A stretch of DNA of 42,955 nucleotides from Nitrospirota bacterium (GTDB taxonomy: Bacteria; Nitrospirota; Leptospirillia; Leptospirillales; Leptospirillaceae): positions 1 to 42,955 of the forward strand of contig JAKARS010000003.1 in the NCBI GenBank assembly GCA_021828375.1. The letters run 5' to 3'. The notes under the pieces are model-generated. The model was not told the origin of the DNA and ran no database searches. It saw only the letters and a list, made by a program, of their open reading frames with translations. The position numbers were made by a program, and so were the translations under genes. Each line of letters opens with the position of its first letter. The first letter of the stretch is position 1. Below, in pieces: positions 1-8,474 of this stretch.

Positions 1-430
1 TCCAAGAAGCACATTCCTCATGCCATGTCCAGGGAGACCGGGAGAGGCGGGCAGACGCCCGACACACCTTCCGGATCTGGGCTGGTCCAGGCCTTGATCT
101 GATCTGTGATCAGGCGGGTTTATGGCCAGTTCAAGAGTGGTGAAGGTCCGGAGAGAGCGGGGGACCGCCGGATTCCGGGAGGGCAGGGCTCAAGACGGAA
201 CGGTCAGGAACTCCACAATGCCCGAAATATCTTAGCAGAGCCCCGTCGTTGGTTCAAGGAACGCCGTGGCGGCAGTTTGAGACATCCTCCCGGGATGATT
301 TTGCTTTAAGTTGTTCTTTGGAAGGAGATTACAAGAAAGTCAAGGGAGTATTTCCGGCAGGGACCTTCAGAAACGATGGGGGGCGGCAGGAGGGGGCCCC
401 CCGCACCCCGGAGGTATCGCGGTCGATGGG
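1..430. other. Left-edge stretch with no supported gene
   Basis: I find no convincing complete gene here. Frame 1 on the plus strand is open from the window edge to a TGA at 100-102 and could be the last 33 codons of a gene that begins outside, but its composition is not persuasive. On the minus strand an ATG at 21 opens a frame that leaves the window after seven codons (MRNVLLG), so a divergent gene could start there; it has no clear Shine-Dalgarno. The G/C-rich run near 378-402 could fold into a hairpin downstream of the DUF2892 gene but lacks a T-tract. Confidence 0.4.
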
Positions 431-631
431 TCAGGAGTCGTGGCGCTTCGTGGGACAGGTGTTGATTCCCAAAAGGGCATAGAGACCGCAGAACCCAAAG
501 ATCCCTGTGGCCAACGGGAGAAGCCCTATCCAGCCCCACGGTGTCTTGGGGCCCACATAGACGAGCGAGATGAGCACCACTCCCAGCAGAACCCGGACCA
601 CCCGGTCAAGGGTTCCTTCATTGACTTTCAT
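431..631 (-). CDS. DUF2892 (YgaP-like) small inner membrane protein
   Basis: A 66-residue protein with two hydrophobic segments (about 10-27 and 34-55). It opens with the family's pattern NEGTLDRVVRVLLG and ends with the signature GFCGLYALLGINTC, in which the two Cys flank the short second segment. This is the DUF2892 transmembrane module also found at the C-terminus of E. coli YgaP. Its function is unknown; it often sits beside rhodanese or sulfur genes, but no such neighbour is visible here. I chose the ATG at 631 because AAGGAGGA lies about 5 bases upstream; the longer in-frame reading has no support. The gene lies 109 bases downstream of nth on the same strand and may be read from its own promoter. 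Confidence 0.85.
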   Translation of the reverse strand: MKVNEGTLDRVVRVLLGVVLISLVYVGPKTPWGWIGLLPLATGIFGFCGLYALLGINTCPTKRHDS

Positions 632-740
632 GGATTCCTCCTTAATTTGTCCGGAGACAGAGAACGCTCTCCGAAAGACTCCCTGAAAAGGGGAGAAGCA
701 AGGGGACGAGAGATCCTCTCCCGCCTTCTTCTCTCTTTGA

Positions 741-1427
741 TTATACTCCCCCGGCCTCCCTCCGCAAGGGAGCGGGAGAGAAGGTGGGAAAAGCGGGGCA
801 GAGATCTGTGCAGGGGCATTTCCCGCAGAGGGGCCGACGGGCCAGGCAGACCCGTCGCCCGTGCAGGAGAAGACGGGACGCGGCGATGCCCCAGTCCTTC
901 TCCGGAATGAGTTTGGAAAGATCCCGCTCAACTCTCTCCGGATCATCGGACTCGGTCAGCCCAAGCCTCTTTGAGACTCTCCCCACATGGGTGTCAACGA
1001 AGATGGCCGGCCGGGAAAAGCCGTGGAAGAGAACGACACTGGCTGTCTTTCGTCCGACGCCGGGAAGGGTCACGAGCTCTTCCATGGTTCCGGGGACGAC
1101 CCCCTGGTATCGGGTGGCGAGAACCCGGGCGAGCTCCTTCACATGTTGGGCCTTCCTGCGGAAAAATCCGGTGGGGCGGAGAAGTGTTTCGAGCTCGGAA
1201 AGGCTGGCCTCTGCCAGTGCGGCCGGGGTGGAAAATCGTGCAAAGAGCTTGGGAGTGACACGATTGACCGTCAGGTCGGTGGTCTGGGCGGAAAGAACCG
1301 TGGCGACAAGGAGTTCGAAGGGGTTGCGGAAGGCGAGCTCGATCCGGGGGTCCGGGATCGTCGACTCCAGCCGGGAGAGGATGTTTTTGAGACGGTCTTT
1401 TTTTTGTGTCAGGGATTCTTCTTTCAA
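741..1427 (-). CDS. nth: Endonuclease III (DNA glycosylase/AP lyase)
   Basis: Base-excision-repair glycosylase/AP lyase for oxidised pyrimidines. With the start used here (228 aa) the helix-hairpin-helix LPGVGRKTA is at 121-129 with catalytic Lys127. The catalytic Asp is D145 in FVDTHVGR. The C-terminal [4Fe-4S] loop is C194-x6-C201-x2-C204-x5-C210. All key residues of the Nth family are present and the length is normal (E. coli Nth is 211 aa). The start is taken as TTG at 1427, which overlaps the TGA of the upstream glucoamylase gene as TTGA, giving the N-terminus MKEESLTQKKDRL. An ATG at 1493 would add 22 residues that only mirror the other gene. The overlap implies translational coupling with the GH15 gene. 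Confidence 0.93.
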   Translation of the reverse strand: MKEESLTQKKDRLKNILSRLESTIPDPRIELAFRNPFELLVATVLSAQTTDLTVNRVTPKLFARFSTPAALAEASLSELETLLRPTGFFRRKAQHVKELARVLATRYQGVVPGTMEELVTLPGVGRKTASVVLFHGFSRPAIFVDTHVGRVSKRLGLTESDDPERVERDLSKLIPEKDWGIAASRLLLHGRRVCLARRPLCGKCPCTDLCPAFPTFSPAPLRREAGGV

Positions 1428-3388
1428 TGTCCGTCGTCCCAGGGGTGTTTTTCCGGGGAGGACTGGCAGAGCTCCACCATGGTGAGAACCCATTCAGCAT
1501 GGCTCCAGGTCAGGGGGGAGGCCGAACGGACCTCCAGTGTCCGGGGGTGATACTGCTCCGCCAGCATCCCCGAGCCCGCGGCCCTTTCCACGACCCAGTC
1601 GAGGAGGGCGCGGACAGTCTCCGAGTGCAGAGGATCGGGAACGGTCCGAATCAGCCATCGCGCCTTCCAGAGGGTCGCGATAATCCAGGGATTTCCTGGA
1701 TGCGCGGGATTTTCCCGATAGTAGGAGTCGTTGGCATACCGGATGACCCCTCCTTCGGGAAGGGTGAGTCGGCGAAAGAGATGCTCCATGGCCGGCGCCA
1801 GCCGGGTGTCCTGGGGAGAGAAGATGTCGAGCCAGAAGAGCGCCGACAGGCTGGAGTCCGGGACGGGGTCAGGGCTGAGGGAGCCGTTGGCTTCGAGCTT
1901 GAGCCCCCGAAGGAATGTTTGGGGCCCGGGATCGAAGAGCCGTTCGGCCAGAGACTCTTTCATGGATCCGGCAATTTTCTCGAACTCCTGGGCAAAGGAG
2001 GTGTCTCCGAATCTTCGGGCCATGCGGGAGGCCGAAAAAAGTCCCGCAATGACCGTGGCCACGGTGAAGGTCCAGATTCCCGCCCGTTCCTCCCACAAGT
2101 CGTAGGAGGGGCAAGGAAGGCCGCTGGCGGAGCTCCGGAAGCCTGCAAGAAAGTGGGCGGAGGGGAGGACGAAGGAGCGGTAGAGCCCGTAGAGGGAGTC
2201 GATGTCGCGGTATCGTTCGATATGGCGCTCGAAGGCCCAGATGGACAAGGCTGTCTCGTCCTCCTGAATCGGGAACTCAGGGGTCCCGGGAACCCCTGAC
2301 GGATGCCAGGAGGAGCCGGGAGAGAGGGAGGGGTGATATTTGTGGAGCAGGAAGCCCTCCCGGGAGAGAAGCCCCGGGAGAAGATCGTAGAAGCGACGGG
2401 TCAGATCGCCGAATCCGGCCATGTCGAGGGCGTGGGCGATGATGGCTCCGTCCCGGGGCCAGAGGTAGGAGTAGGTGTCCCGGGACAGGGAGAGGGAGTC
2501 CGAGTCCACGGCGGCCACGATCGCCCCGTTGGCGCTCATGTGGTTTTTCAGGATGAAGAGGCTGTGCCGCATCAGTTTGAGATAGCTTTCCGGAAGACGG
2601 TTGGCACAGGTCACCGGAGTGTCGAGCCAGAAGTCATAGAAGCTTCGGCATCGGGAGAGGGAGAGGGACGGGGGGGAGGCGACCACCCGGGACAGCAAAT
2701 CGGTGGCCCGCCCATAAGAGGAGGCGGCCACAAGAACGGAGGTCCTTTCCACGACGCCTCCCGGAGGCACGTTCAGCCAAATGGCATAGACCGAGTCCAC
2801 CGCTCCCTGGGCGATGGGGTTGCCTCCCAGCTCTCCGTCCTCGGCATCGCGCCAGGTCCCTTCGCGATGGGCATGGCGGGTTCCGCAGGCGTAGCCATCG
2901 ATCCGGGGCCTGTCGCCGTCAAGGGTCGTCATGAGGAAGTAAAAGTGGTCCTTGTAGTGAAGCATCGCGCCATGGTCCGAAAGGAACGAAGCCGTATTCC
3001 CGATGTCGGAGTTGGCAATGTCCATGTCGAAGTGAAAAAAGACCCGGAGCGGGATTTCCGTCTCCGAGGCGTTCTCGACCCGGAGATGGCGATAGAGAAT
3101 GTCGTCGTTGGTGTCGACCCAGTCTGTCAGAAGAAACGAGAGGGAGGGCAGGGAGCGGAGCACAATCCGGGTGCGGACAACGGGCGCCCGGGATTCGTAT
3201 TCCCGCGAGAGAACATGTTCGGGGGTGATCCACTCGAATCCGGCAACCGAGGAGAGGCCGATTCGGCAGATGCGGCCCCCCACATGGCTCTCCTTTCCGA
3301 CATGGGGATAGGTCAGCTCCCGGATGGAGCCCGAGGGATCGAAGGAGACAAAGAGTCGTCCGTTTGTAAGGGGATGTTCCCTGGCCAA
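1424..3388 (-). CDS. Glucoamylase-type glycoside hydrolase family 15 protein
   Basis: A 654-residue GH15 enzyme, the glucoamylase / trehalase / glucodextranase family, which removes glucose from the ends of alpha-glucans or splits trehalose by inversion. It has the N-terminal beta-sandwich typical of prokaryotic members (1 to about 250) and a C-terminal (alpha/alpha)6 barrel. Landmarks are YLWPRDG (about 308-314), the acid Glu region YDLWEER (E433/E434) and the base Glu in LAEQYHP (E611). No signal peptide is seen, so it is probably cytosolic and may act on stored glycogen or trehalose. I chose TTG at 3388: AGGAG lies 5 bases before it and the resulting MAREHPLTNGRLFVSFD start resembles the family's conserved opening. 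A TTG at 3469 would add 27 unlike residues. It is coupled to nth by a TTGA overlap. Substrate cannot be told from sequence alone. Confidence 0.9.
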   Translation of the reverse strand: MAREHPLTNGRLFVSFDPSGSIRELTYPHVGKESHVGGRICRIGLSSVAGFEWITPEHVLSREYESRAPVVRTRIVLRSLPSLSFLLTDWVDTNDDILYRHLRVENASETEIPLRVFFHFDMDIANSDIGNTASFLSDHGAMLHYKDHFYFLMTTLDGDRPRIDGYACGTRHAHREGTWRDAEDGELGGNPIAQGAVDSVYAIWLNVPPGGVVERTSVLVAASSYGRATDLLSRVVASPPSLSLSRCRSFYDFWLDTPVTCANRLPESYLKLMRHSLFILKNHMSANGAIVAAVDSDSLSLSRDTYSYLWPRDGAIIAHALDMAGFGDLTRRFYDLLPGLLSREGFLLHKYHPSLSPGSSWHPSGVPGTPEFPIQEDETALSIWAFERHIERYRDIDSLYGLYRSFVLPSAHFLAGFRSSASGLPCPSYDLWEERAGIWTFTVATVIAGLFSASRMARRFGDTSFAQEFEKIAGSMKESLAERLFDPGPQTFLRGLKLEANGSLSPDPVPDSSLSALFWLDIFSPQDTRLAPAMEHLFRRLTLPEGGVIRYANDSYYRENPAHPGNPWIIATLWKARWLIRTVPDPLHSETVRALLDWVVERAAGSGMLAEQYHPRTLEVRSASPLTWSHAEWVLTMVELCQSSPEKHPWDDGH

Positions 3389-3621
3389 TGGTTCTCCTGA
3401 TTGGAGGTGGAGGGAGAGAATGTGACTGCAGGATCTGATCCTACCTGACGGGAGACCGGCACGCAACAATGAACATCAGGAGTGCCTCCCGGAAGAAGAG
3501 TCTGATAGAATGACAAAGGGGAGGCATTCTCCCTGTGTGGCATGACCGGAACACTTTGGATCCGCTCATCCGTTCATCCGTCCTGAAAAAGACGCAAACT
3601 TATAGAAAGAGAGGTTTCTTC

Positions 3622-3870
3622 ATGGCCATTGTCCATTGCGCCCGATGCGGAGCTGATGCTGAAGGTCTTCCTGAACCCCCCTTCCCGTCCCCCTTCGGCA
3701 AGGAGGTTCAGGAAAAGATCTGCGGTGCCTGCTGGGCGGCATGGGAGGATATGCGAGTCAAGGTGATCAACGAGTACCGGATCAACCTGGGACTGGCGGA
3801 ACACCGGACGATGCTTGTCAATATCACCCGGGAATTCCTCAACCTTCCGGCCCCCGAAAAGAAGGCCTGA
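3622..3870 (+). CDS. Fe(II)-trafficking (YggX-like) protein with two CxxC pairs
   Basis: An 82-residue protein matching the YggX / Iron_traffic fold over the core: GKEVQEKICGACWAAW, then KVINEYRINLGLAEHR and a terminal FLNLP. These parallel E. coli YggX 'GELGKRIYNEISKEAWAQW', 'INEKKLNMMNAEHR' and 'NFLFEG'. YggX-type proteins protect Fe-S enzymes and are linked to labile iron. Unlike the E. coli protein, this one has C6-x2-C9 and C34-x2-C37, which could form a zinc-ribbon or rubredoxin-like metal site. Start ATG at 3622 with GAGAGG upstream; the longer GTG reading from 3535 adds 29 unlike residues. It stands alone, divergent from the GH15 gene (233-bp gap) and convergent with the proline dehydrogenase-like gene. 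Confidence 0.75.
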   Translation: MAIVHCARCGADAEGLPEPPFPSPFGKEVQEKICGACWAAWEDMRVKVINEYRINLGLAEHRTMLVNITREFLNLPAPEKKA

Positions 3871-3895
3871 AGGCAGTCCTTCGTCCCGTCCCGGT

Positions 3896-4717
3896 CTATC
3901 CGGTGGAGGCGATTCGGCCGCCGCGAGCAAGCCGGTCCATGTGGCGGCCGGCGCCCTCTCCATAAGGAAGATAAATGGTCGTGGGGTGGCCTCTCTCATA
4001 GACAAGTCGGCGCGCCAGCGCATCGGAGACTCCCATGTAAAGCTGGAACTCAAACATCCGGGACTGGATCTCCGAAAGCCGGTGGGCCTCCTCGATCAGC
4101 TCCGGGTCGTGGGTCGCAATGGCGAAGAAGTTCGAGTCACGGAAGAGGATCTCCAGGAGGAGACGGTAGCGTCCGTTGAGATCATCCATCCCCTCTGGCC
4201 CCTCTGGCGCGTTTTCCGATCCGCCTTCCCCTTCGGGCAGCCCCTTGACGAGGCGGACCCTGCCTCGGGAAGCCGTGACGGTCGCGAGGTCCGAGAGCGC
4301 CCGGGGGAGCCGGGCCGAGAGGGTGATCCCCAGGTGGGGAAAGCGGGGGCGCAGCCCCAGGTAGAGGTCGAGAGCGGCTCCGGCCGTCTCGGGATCTTCC
4401 GCCTCGAGCCAGACGCCGTAGCCATATTCTTCGGCTCGCACCACGAGGGGAGAGAGCCGTTCCATGGCTCGGGCCCACCCTGACTCGATGTCAAAATCCT
4501 TCGGGTCGAGGGAAAGTCCCCCACGAATCAGCTTCATCCCCATGGCCTTGATCAGCCCTTCGACCTCTTCCGTGGCCAGATCGGCCCGTTGCGACTCGGA
4601 GAGGTTTCCTTCCCGAGGGAAGTGGGGAGCCAGCAGTGTTCCCAGCCCCTCCTTGTTCAGATGCCGGGCACGTTCGAGAGCCTCATCCCGAGTTTTGCCT
4701 GCCAGATAGTTTTCCAT
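3896..4717 (-). CDS. Diverged proline dehydrogenase-like (PRODH) protein
   Basis: A 273-residue TIM-barrel protein of the monofunctional PRODH family (FAD enzymes oxidising proline to pyrroline-5-carboxylate). Landmarks in order: GMKLIRGGL (60-68), VWLEAED (102-108), VRLVKG (154-159), ATHDPELI (201-208), FEFQLYMG (222-229), IYLPYG (248-253) and HMDRLARG (259-266). The order and spacing are those of the family, yet several positions known as functional are changed. Compared from memory with Thermus PRODH and E. coli PutA: the Asp after strand 3 is Glu; the flavin-contacting QxY region reads TLSARLP; and the Arg-Arg pair binding the proline carboxylate is Asp261-Arg262. A GEGGSENAPEGPEG stretch follows VKG. 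ATG at 4717 is preceded by AGGGGA. No P5C dehydrogenase gene is nearby. Activity on proline is therefore doubtful. Confidence 0.72.
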   Translation of the reverse strand: MENYLAGKTRDEALERARHLNKEGLGTLLAPHFPREGNLSESQRADLATEEVEGLIKAMGMKLIRGGLSLDPKDFDIESGWARAMERLSPLVVRAEEYGYGVWLEAEDPETAGAALDLYLGLRPRFPHLGITLSARLPRALSDLATVTASRGRVRLVKGLPEGEGGSENAPEGPEGMDDLNGRYRLLLEILFRDSNFFAIATHDPELIEEAHRLSEIQSRMFEFQLYMGVSDALARRLVYERGHPTTIYLPYGEGAGRHMDRLARGGRIASTG

Positions 4718-4808
4718 GACGTCCCCTTTCGGTCTCGAAATTCGTCGGCGTGTGGTCCGATTCCATTCGGCGAACTGCAATCGTCCTCTGCCTCTATTGT
4801 GCCTGTGC

Positions 4809-7800
4809 TCATTGTCCGAAGTCGATGAGCGCGCGCATCTCCTCAAGAGACAATGCGTCGCCTCCCCCGGTCAGGGACTCCTCCCCGTCGAGAAGACGGG
4901 AAAAGATATCCCGCTTGACCTTTTTCAAATCCTGGACCCTCTCCTCGACCGTCCCTCGGACAAGAAATCGATAAATGAAGACCGATCGGGTTTGGCCGAT
5001 CCGATGGGAGCGGTCGGAGGCCTGGGCCTCGACCTGGGGATTCCACCAGGGGTCATAGTGAAAGACGTAGTCGGCCTTTGTGAGAGTGAGCCCCACCCCT
5101 CCGGCCTTGAGGCTTGAAAGGAAGACCCGGGGGGAGTCGGGGGCATCGCTCTGGAAGAGGGCCACTCTCGTCTGTCGTTCGGGGATGGGGGTCGAGCCGT
5201 CGAGGCGGACCGTCGAAATCCCCAGAGAGGGAAGGGCCTCCTCGAAGAGGTCGAGCATGCCGGTGAACTGGCTGAAGAGGAGGATCTTGTGTCCCTCCTC
5301 GACGCCTTCGGCAATCTTGTCGAGGGCCAGAAGGAACTTGGAGGAGTGCCCCCTTTTTCCCCGAAGCTCGGGGGGGAGGAGCCCCGGATGGCAGGCCTGC
5401 TGTCTGAGGCGCAGAAGGAGCGTGAGATAGGCCATCCGCAGGGGGGCTCCCTCGACCTCACCCATCTGTTCGATCTGACGGCGAGCCTCGCTCTTGATCT
5501 CGTGGACATGGAGGAGTTCGTCCTCGGTGGGATCGACCCAGATCTCCACCTCCATCTTGGGGGGGAGATCTCTCAGAACCATCTCCTTGGTTCGACGGAG
5601 AATCAGGGGAGAGACGAGATTCCGGAGGAGGGTGATTCTCCTGTTTCGCTCCTCTCCCGAGGTCTCCTCCCTCAGGAATCGCCGTTCAAACTGGCTCCGG
5701 GAGCCAAGAAGACCTGGCATAAGAAGGGCAAAGAGACCCCAAAGGTCGGTCAGATGGTTTTCGACCGGTGTTCCGGTGACGGCTATCCTGATGCGCGCCG
5801 GGATCTGCGACAGGGACTTGTGGATCAGTGAGTCCGGGTTTTTGACCTGGTGGGCTTCGTCCATGACAAGCGAGGCAAAGGGGGGGCCTTGGGCAAGCTG
5901 GGGATCGTTTCTGAGGGTCCCGTAAGTCGTCAGGATGAGGTCGGGGGGGGAGGCCAGGGCCTGGAATCGCTTCCAGCGATCGGGACCGGCATGAAGGTGA
6001 AGGAGAGTCCCGGGGCAAAAACGCTGGGCCTCGTGGGCCCAGTTATAAAGGAGCGAGGCCGGAAGTGCCACAAGCGGAGGCCGATCTTCGGGAGAAAAAC
6101 GGCCCGTCAGCTTTTGCATCAGAAGAAAACCCAGGACGCTGATGGTCTTCCCCAGCCCCATCTCGTCGGCCAGGATCCCCGAGAGATTCTCCCGGGCGAG
6201 AGAGTGAAGAAAGGAAACCGCCTCCTTCTGATAGGGGCGGAGAGAGGCGGAAAAGATCTGGGAGAGGCGTTCGAAGTCGTCCCCGGGCACCGGCGTCGGC
6301 GCAAAGGGGGAGAGATCCATCGTCGGCGACGGGGCAAAGGGAAGGTCCGGTCGGAGAAGGTGGAGCATTGACACATAATAGCGGGAGGCTTGGGTCTGGC
6401 CGTTCCCGTCGAGGGGGAAAAGTTGTCGGATCTCCTCCTCCTGCCGGCGCTCCGGACCTTCGAGGTAGACCGAGGGGCCGTGGGGGAGAGGGAGGAGGGG
6501 GGAGTCCTCCTCCCCCTTTTTGCGTCCGGGCAGGGGATAGGCTCCCGTTGTTGTCAGGAGTCGGGCTGTGACACGTATCTGGTCGTCCCCTTCCGCGAAA
6601 AGGTCCAGAGTCAGGGAGACGGGGCCTCCGATGATCTCGTCCCCGAAGAGCTCGCCCCGGTCGATCGTGAATCCCGCCGCCTCCAGCGCCGGAAGCGTTC
6701 GATCGAGGACCGGGGCCACATCGGCCCGCTGCACCGGAATTCTCTCTCCGCTGTGGGAGAGCCGGGCGATCTTTTCAAAGACATTCCGGAAGTACAGTTC
6801 CCTCTCCCGATCCCGGGAGATCAGCCGGACCCTGTTGCCGTCGCTGTCTGAAAGATAGTCCCCCAGGCGATGCCGATCGGGGCCGAAAAGGGGCAGGGAG
6901 ATCCGGTCGGAGTACCGAATTTCCGGACGCAGGGAAAGCCCTCCCTCGCTCAACCCTTCGATGCGAACGACGGGGGGGGCCGTCTTTCCGGAGCGATAGT
7001 CCGGTGCCATCTCGGGAGGATTGAAGGCGAGGAGGGCCGAGATGTCCGCTCCCTGACGTTCCGGATCGAGAAGGGGCATCCATTCGGCCGGGGTCAGGGA
7101 GTCTCCCCTCAAGGCGCGATCCACAAGACGCATGGTGGGTGCGGAAAGGGGAGGATCGGGAACAAAAAACCGGATCTTCCCTTCTCCGCAGACGATGGCG
7201 GTCTCCCCGAAGGAGAAAAAAAGATGGCTTTTGAGGGAAAGCGGTCCTTCTGGGGAGTCGATGGCCGCATGAAGACGAAGTCGGTCTCCCGGATCTCCGG
7301 CCCACTCCCCTGTCATTCGAAGGTGGGGAGGAGGCGAGGGGGGAAGGACCCGGTAAGGGGAGCGGGTGCGGGCCGAGAGAACCGGGAGGCCGTCCCTGAG
7401 AAGGGCCAAAAGGGCGTCCGCCCCCCCCCTTCGGGGGCGAAATCCCCGGAGCGTGTGTTCCGGCCTCTGGGCAGTGAACGGGACGAATGCGGCGGCAAAG
7501 AGGGCCGTGACGGGCGGAAGGGACTCCCCCTCCCTGACCTGTTGGGTCAGCTGTGCGAACTCCTCCGGCGAGAGGAGGTCTCCGCTGTCCTTGAGGGCCA
7601 CAAAAAGGGGGGCCTCCCGATGTCCCGTCAGGACAAGGGCCGTGATCCGTGGGGAGGAGCGTCGGGAGGGCCGGACAAGTCGGGACGGCGATGGGGGGGA
7701 GGGAGGCCCCGATTCTCCGGGAGTCCCGGTGGCTCGGGGAGCTTTTTCTCTCAGGATTTCGAGGGTGGCAATCGCGTGGGGACAGGGGAGATCCGCCTCG

Positions 7801-8015
7801 ATTCCGCACAGGGGACAGGTGCAAAGAAGATCCTTCGGCGACTGCCAAAGGATGATCTTTGCAGGAGCCGATCCGTCGGAGAGGGTGAAGATGACGGCGA
7901 TCCGGTCGGAGCTCATTCCTTCGGGGGGAATCTCGACGGTGGCCCGGGGGATCAGTCGGCGGGCCGCCGAAAGCTCAAGAGGGGAGAATCTCCGGGATAA
8001 AAGGGGGTGATTCAT
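4809..8015 (-). CDS. SNF2/SWI2-family ATPase with N-terminal SWIM zinc finger
   Basis: A 1068-residue superfamily 2 DNA translocase of the bacterial SNF2 type. A SWIM zinc finger lies near the N-terminus (C65-x-C67-x10-C78-x-H80), followed by a roughly 500-residue region of unclear fold, then the two RecA-like lobes. Walker A is ADEMGLGKT (about 610-620) and the DEAH box is MDEAHQVKNP (about 718). Motif III is VTGTPVEN. The C-terminal lobe has LFSQFTGMLD, GGVGLTLTKAD and QASDRSHRIGQTR (about 970-1010). Such proteins move on double-stranded DNA and are thought to remodel protein-DNA or transcription complexes; the exact role of SWIM-SNF2 bacterial members is unknown. It starts at ATG 8015, 15 bases after the small membrane protein gene, so both are probably on the transcript that begins at or above cheZ. 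Confidence 0.93.
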   Translation of the reverse strand: MNHPLLSRRFSPLELSAARRLIPRATVEIPPEGMSSDRIAVIFTLSDGSAPAKIILWQSPKDLLCTCPLCGIEADLPCPHAIATLEILREKAPRATGTPGESGPPSPPSPSRLVRPSRRSSPRITALVLTGHREAPLFVALKDSGDLLSPEEFAQLTQQVREGESLPPVTALFAAAFVPFTAQRPEHTLRGFRPRRGGADALLALLRDGLPVLSARTRSPYRVLPPSPPPHLRMTGEWAGDPGDRLRLHAAIDSPEGPLSLKSHLFFSFGETAIVCGEGKIRFFVPDPPLSAPTMRLVDRALRGDSLTPAEWMPLLDPERQGADISALLAFNPPEMAPDYRSGKTAPPVVRIEGLSEGGLSLRPEIRYSDRISLPLFGPDRHRLGDYLSDSDGNRVRLISRDRERELYFRNVFEKIARLSHSGERIPVQRADVAPVLDRTLPALEAAGFTIDRGELFGDEIIGGPVSLTLDLFAEGDDQIRVTARLLTTTGAYPLPGRKKGEEDSPLLPLPHGPSVYLEGPERRQEEEIRQLFPLDGNGQTQASRYYVSMLHLLRPDLPFAPSPTMDLSPFAPTPVPGDDFERLSQIFSASLRPYQKEAVSFLHSLARENLSGILADEMGLGKTISVLGFLLMQKLTGRFSPEDRPPLVALPASLLYNWAHEAQRFCPGTLLHLHAGPDRWKRFQALASPPDLILTTYGTLRNDPQLAQGPPFASLVMDEAHQVKNPDSLIHKSLSQIPARIRIAVTGTPVENHLTDLWGLFALLMPGLLGSRSQFERRFLREETSGEERNRRITLLRNLVSPLILRRTKEMVLRDLPPKMEVEIWVDPTEDELLHVHEIKSEARRQIEQMGEVEGAPLRMAYLTLLLRLRQQACHPGLLPPELRGKRGHSSKFLLALDKIAEGVEEGHKILLFSQFTGMLDLFEEALPSLGISTVRLDGSTPIPERQTRVALFQSDAPDSPRVFLSSLKAGGVGLTLTKADYVFHYDPWWNPQVEAQASDRSHRIGQTRSVFIYRFLVRGTVEERVQDLKKVKRDIFSRLLDGEESLTGGGDALSLEEMRALIDFGQ

Positions 8016-8030
8016 GGGGGCCGACGTTCC

Positions 8031-8474
8031 CTAGCGGGAGGCGTTGATCTCCGAGATCAGGAGAACCGCAGAAAAGAGGAATCCCACAACAAAGGCTCCC
8101 CCGATCAGGAGAAGGGCCCGTGTCGTATCCTTCTTGCGGGATTCGGGGCTTCTGACCGAGGCCGTGAGGTGGTCGGCAGAAATGAGGGTCCGCCCGAGAA
8201 GGCCGTCGACCACGCAAAAGGAGGCCATGGCCTGGATCAGGGAGAGGGCCGTCCCCGTGGCGAGGAGGACCATTCCGGCGGCATAGAGGGCCGGATGGGA
8301 AAAGACAAGTCGCCACTTTTCGTTGTAGATGACGACGAAGACAAGTCCTGCGAAGGCCCCGGCTCCCCGGATCCATCGCCCTTTCCGGTCGATGTTGCAG
8401 ACCCCGGGAATGTAGGTGTCGGTGCTCTGGGCGGGTCTTTCGGAAGATCTCTGTCCAAACTCTTCATCTTTCAT
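8031..8474 (-). CDS. Small multi-pass membrane protein (VCNI/FC family), function unknown
   Basis: A 147-residue protein with a polar N-terminus, then YIPGVCNIDRKGR (21-33), hydrophobic segments at about 38-52, 62-84 and 119-141, and SFCVVDGLLG (85-94). The pairing of an N-terminal 'VCNI' motif with a later 'FC...G' motif recalls a widespread, unnamed family of small bacterial membrane proteins related in style to DUF2892; I do not know a function for it. Both Cys (26 and 87) lie beside membrane segments and could bind metal or form a thiol pair. The ATG at 8474 overlaps the LexA-like gene's stop by 11 bases and the SNF2 gene follows after 15 bases, so it is in their operon. Confidence 0.7.
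   Translation of the reverse strand: MKDEEFGQRSSERPAQSTDTYIPGVCNIDRKGRWIRGAGAFAGLVFVVIYNEKWRLVFSHPALYAAGMVLLATGTALSLIQAMASFCVVDGLLGRTLISADHLTASVRSPESRKKDTTRALLLIGGAFVVGFLFSAVLLISEINASR

Noticed and set aside
241-265. Possible TpsiC-like arm of a tRNA near GGTTCAAGG
   Set aside because: No acceptor or anticodon arms can be drawn around it; the stem is only four pairs.
311-910. 199-codon plus-strand frame across the DUF2892 and nth ends
   Set aside because: Lies antisense to two supported genes and shows no family features.
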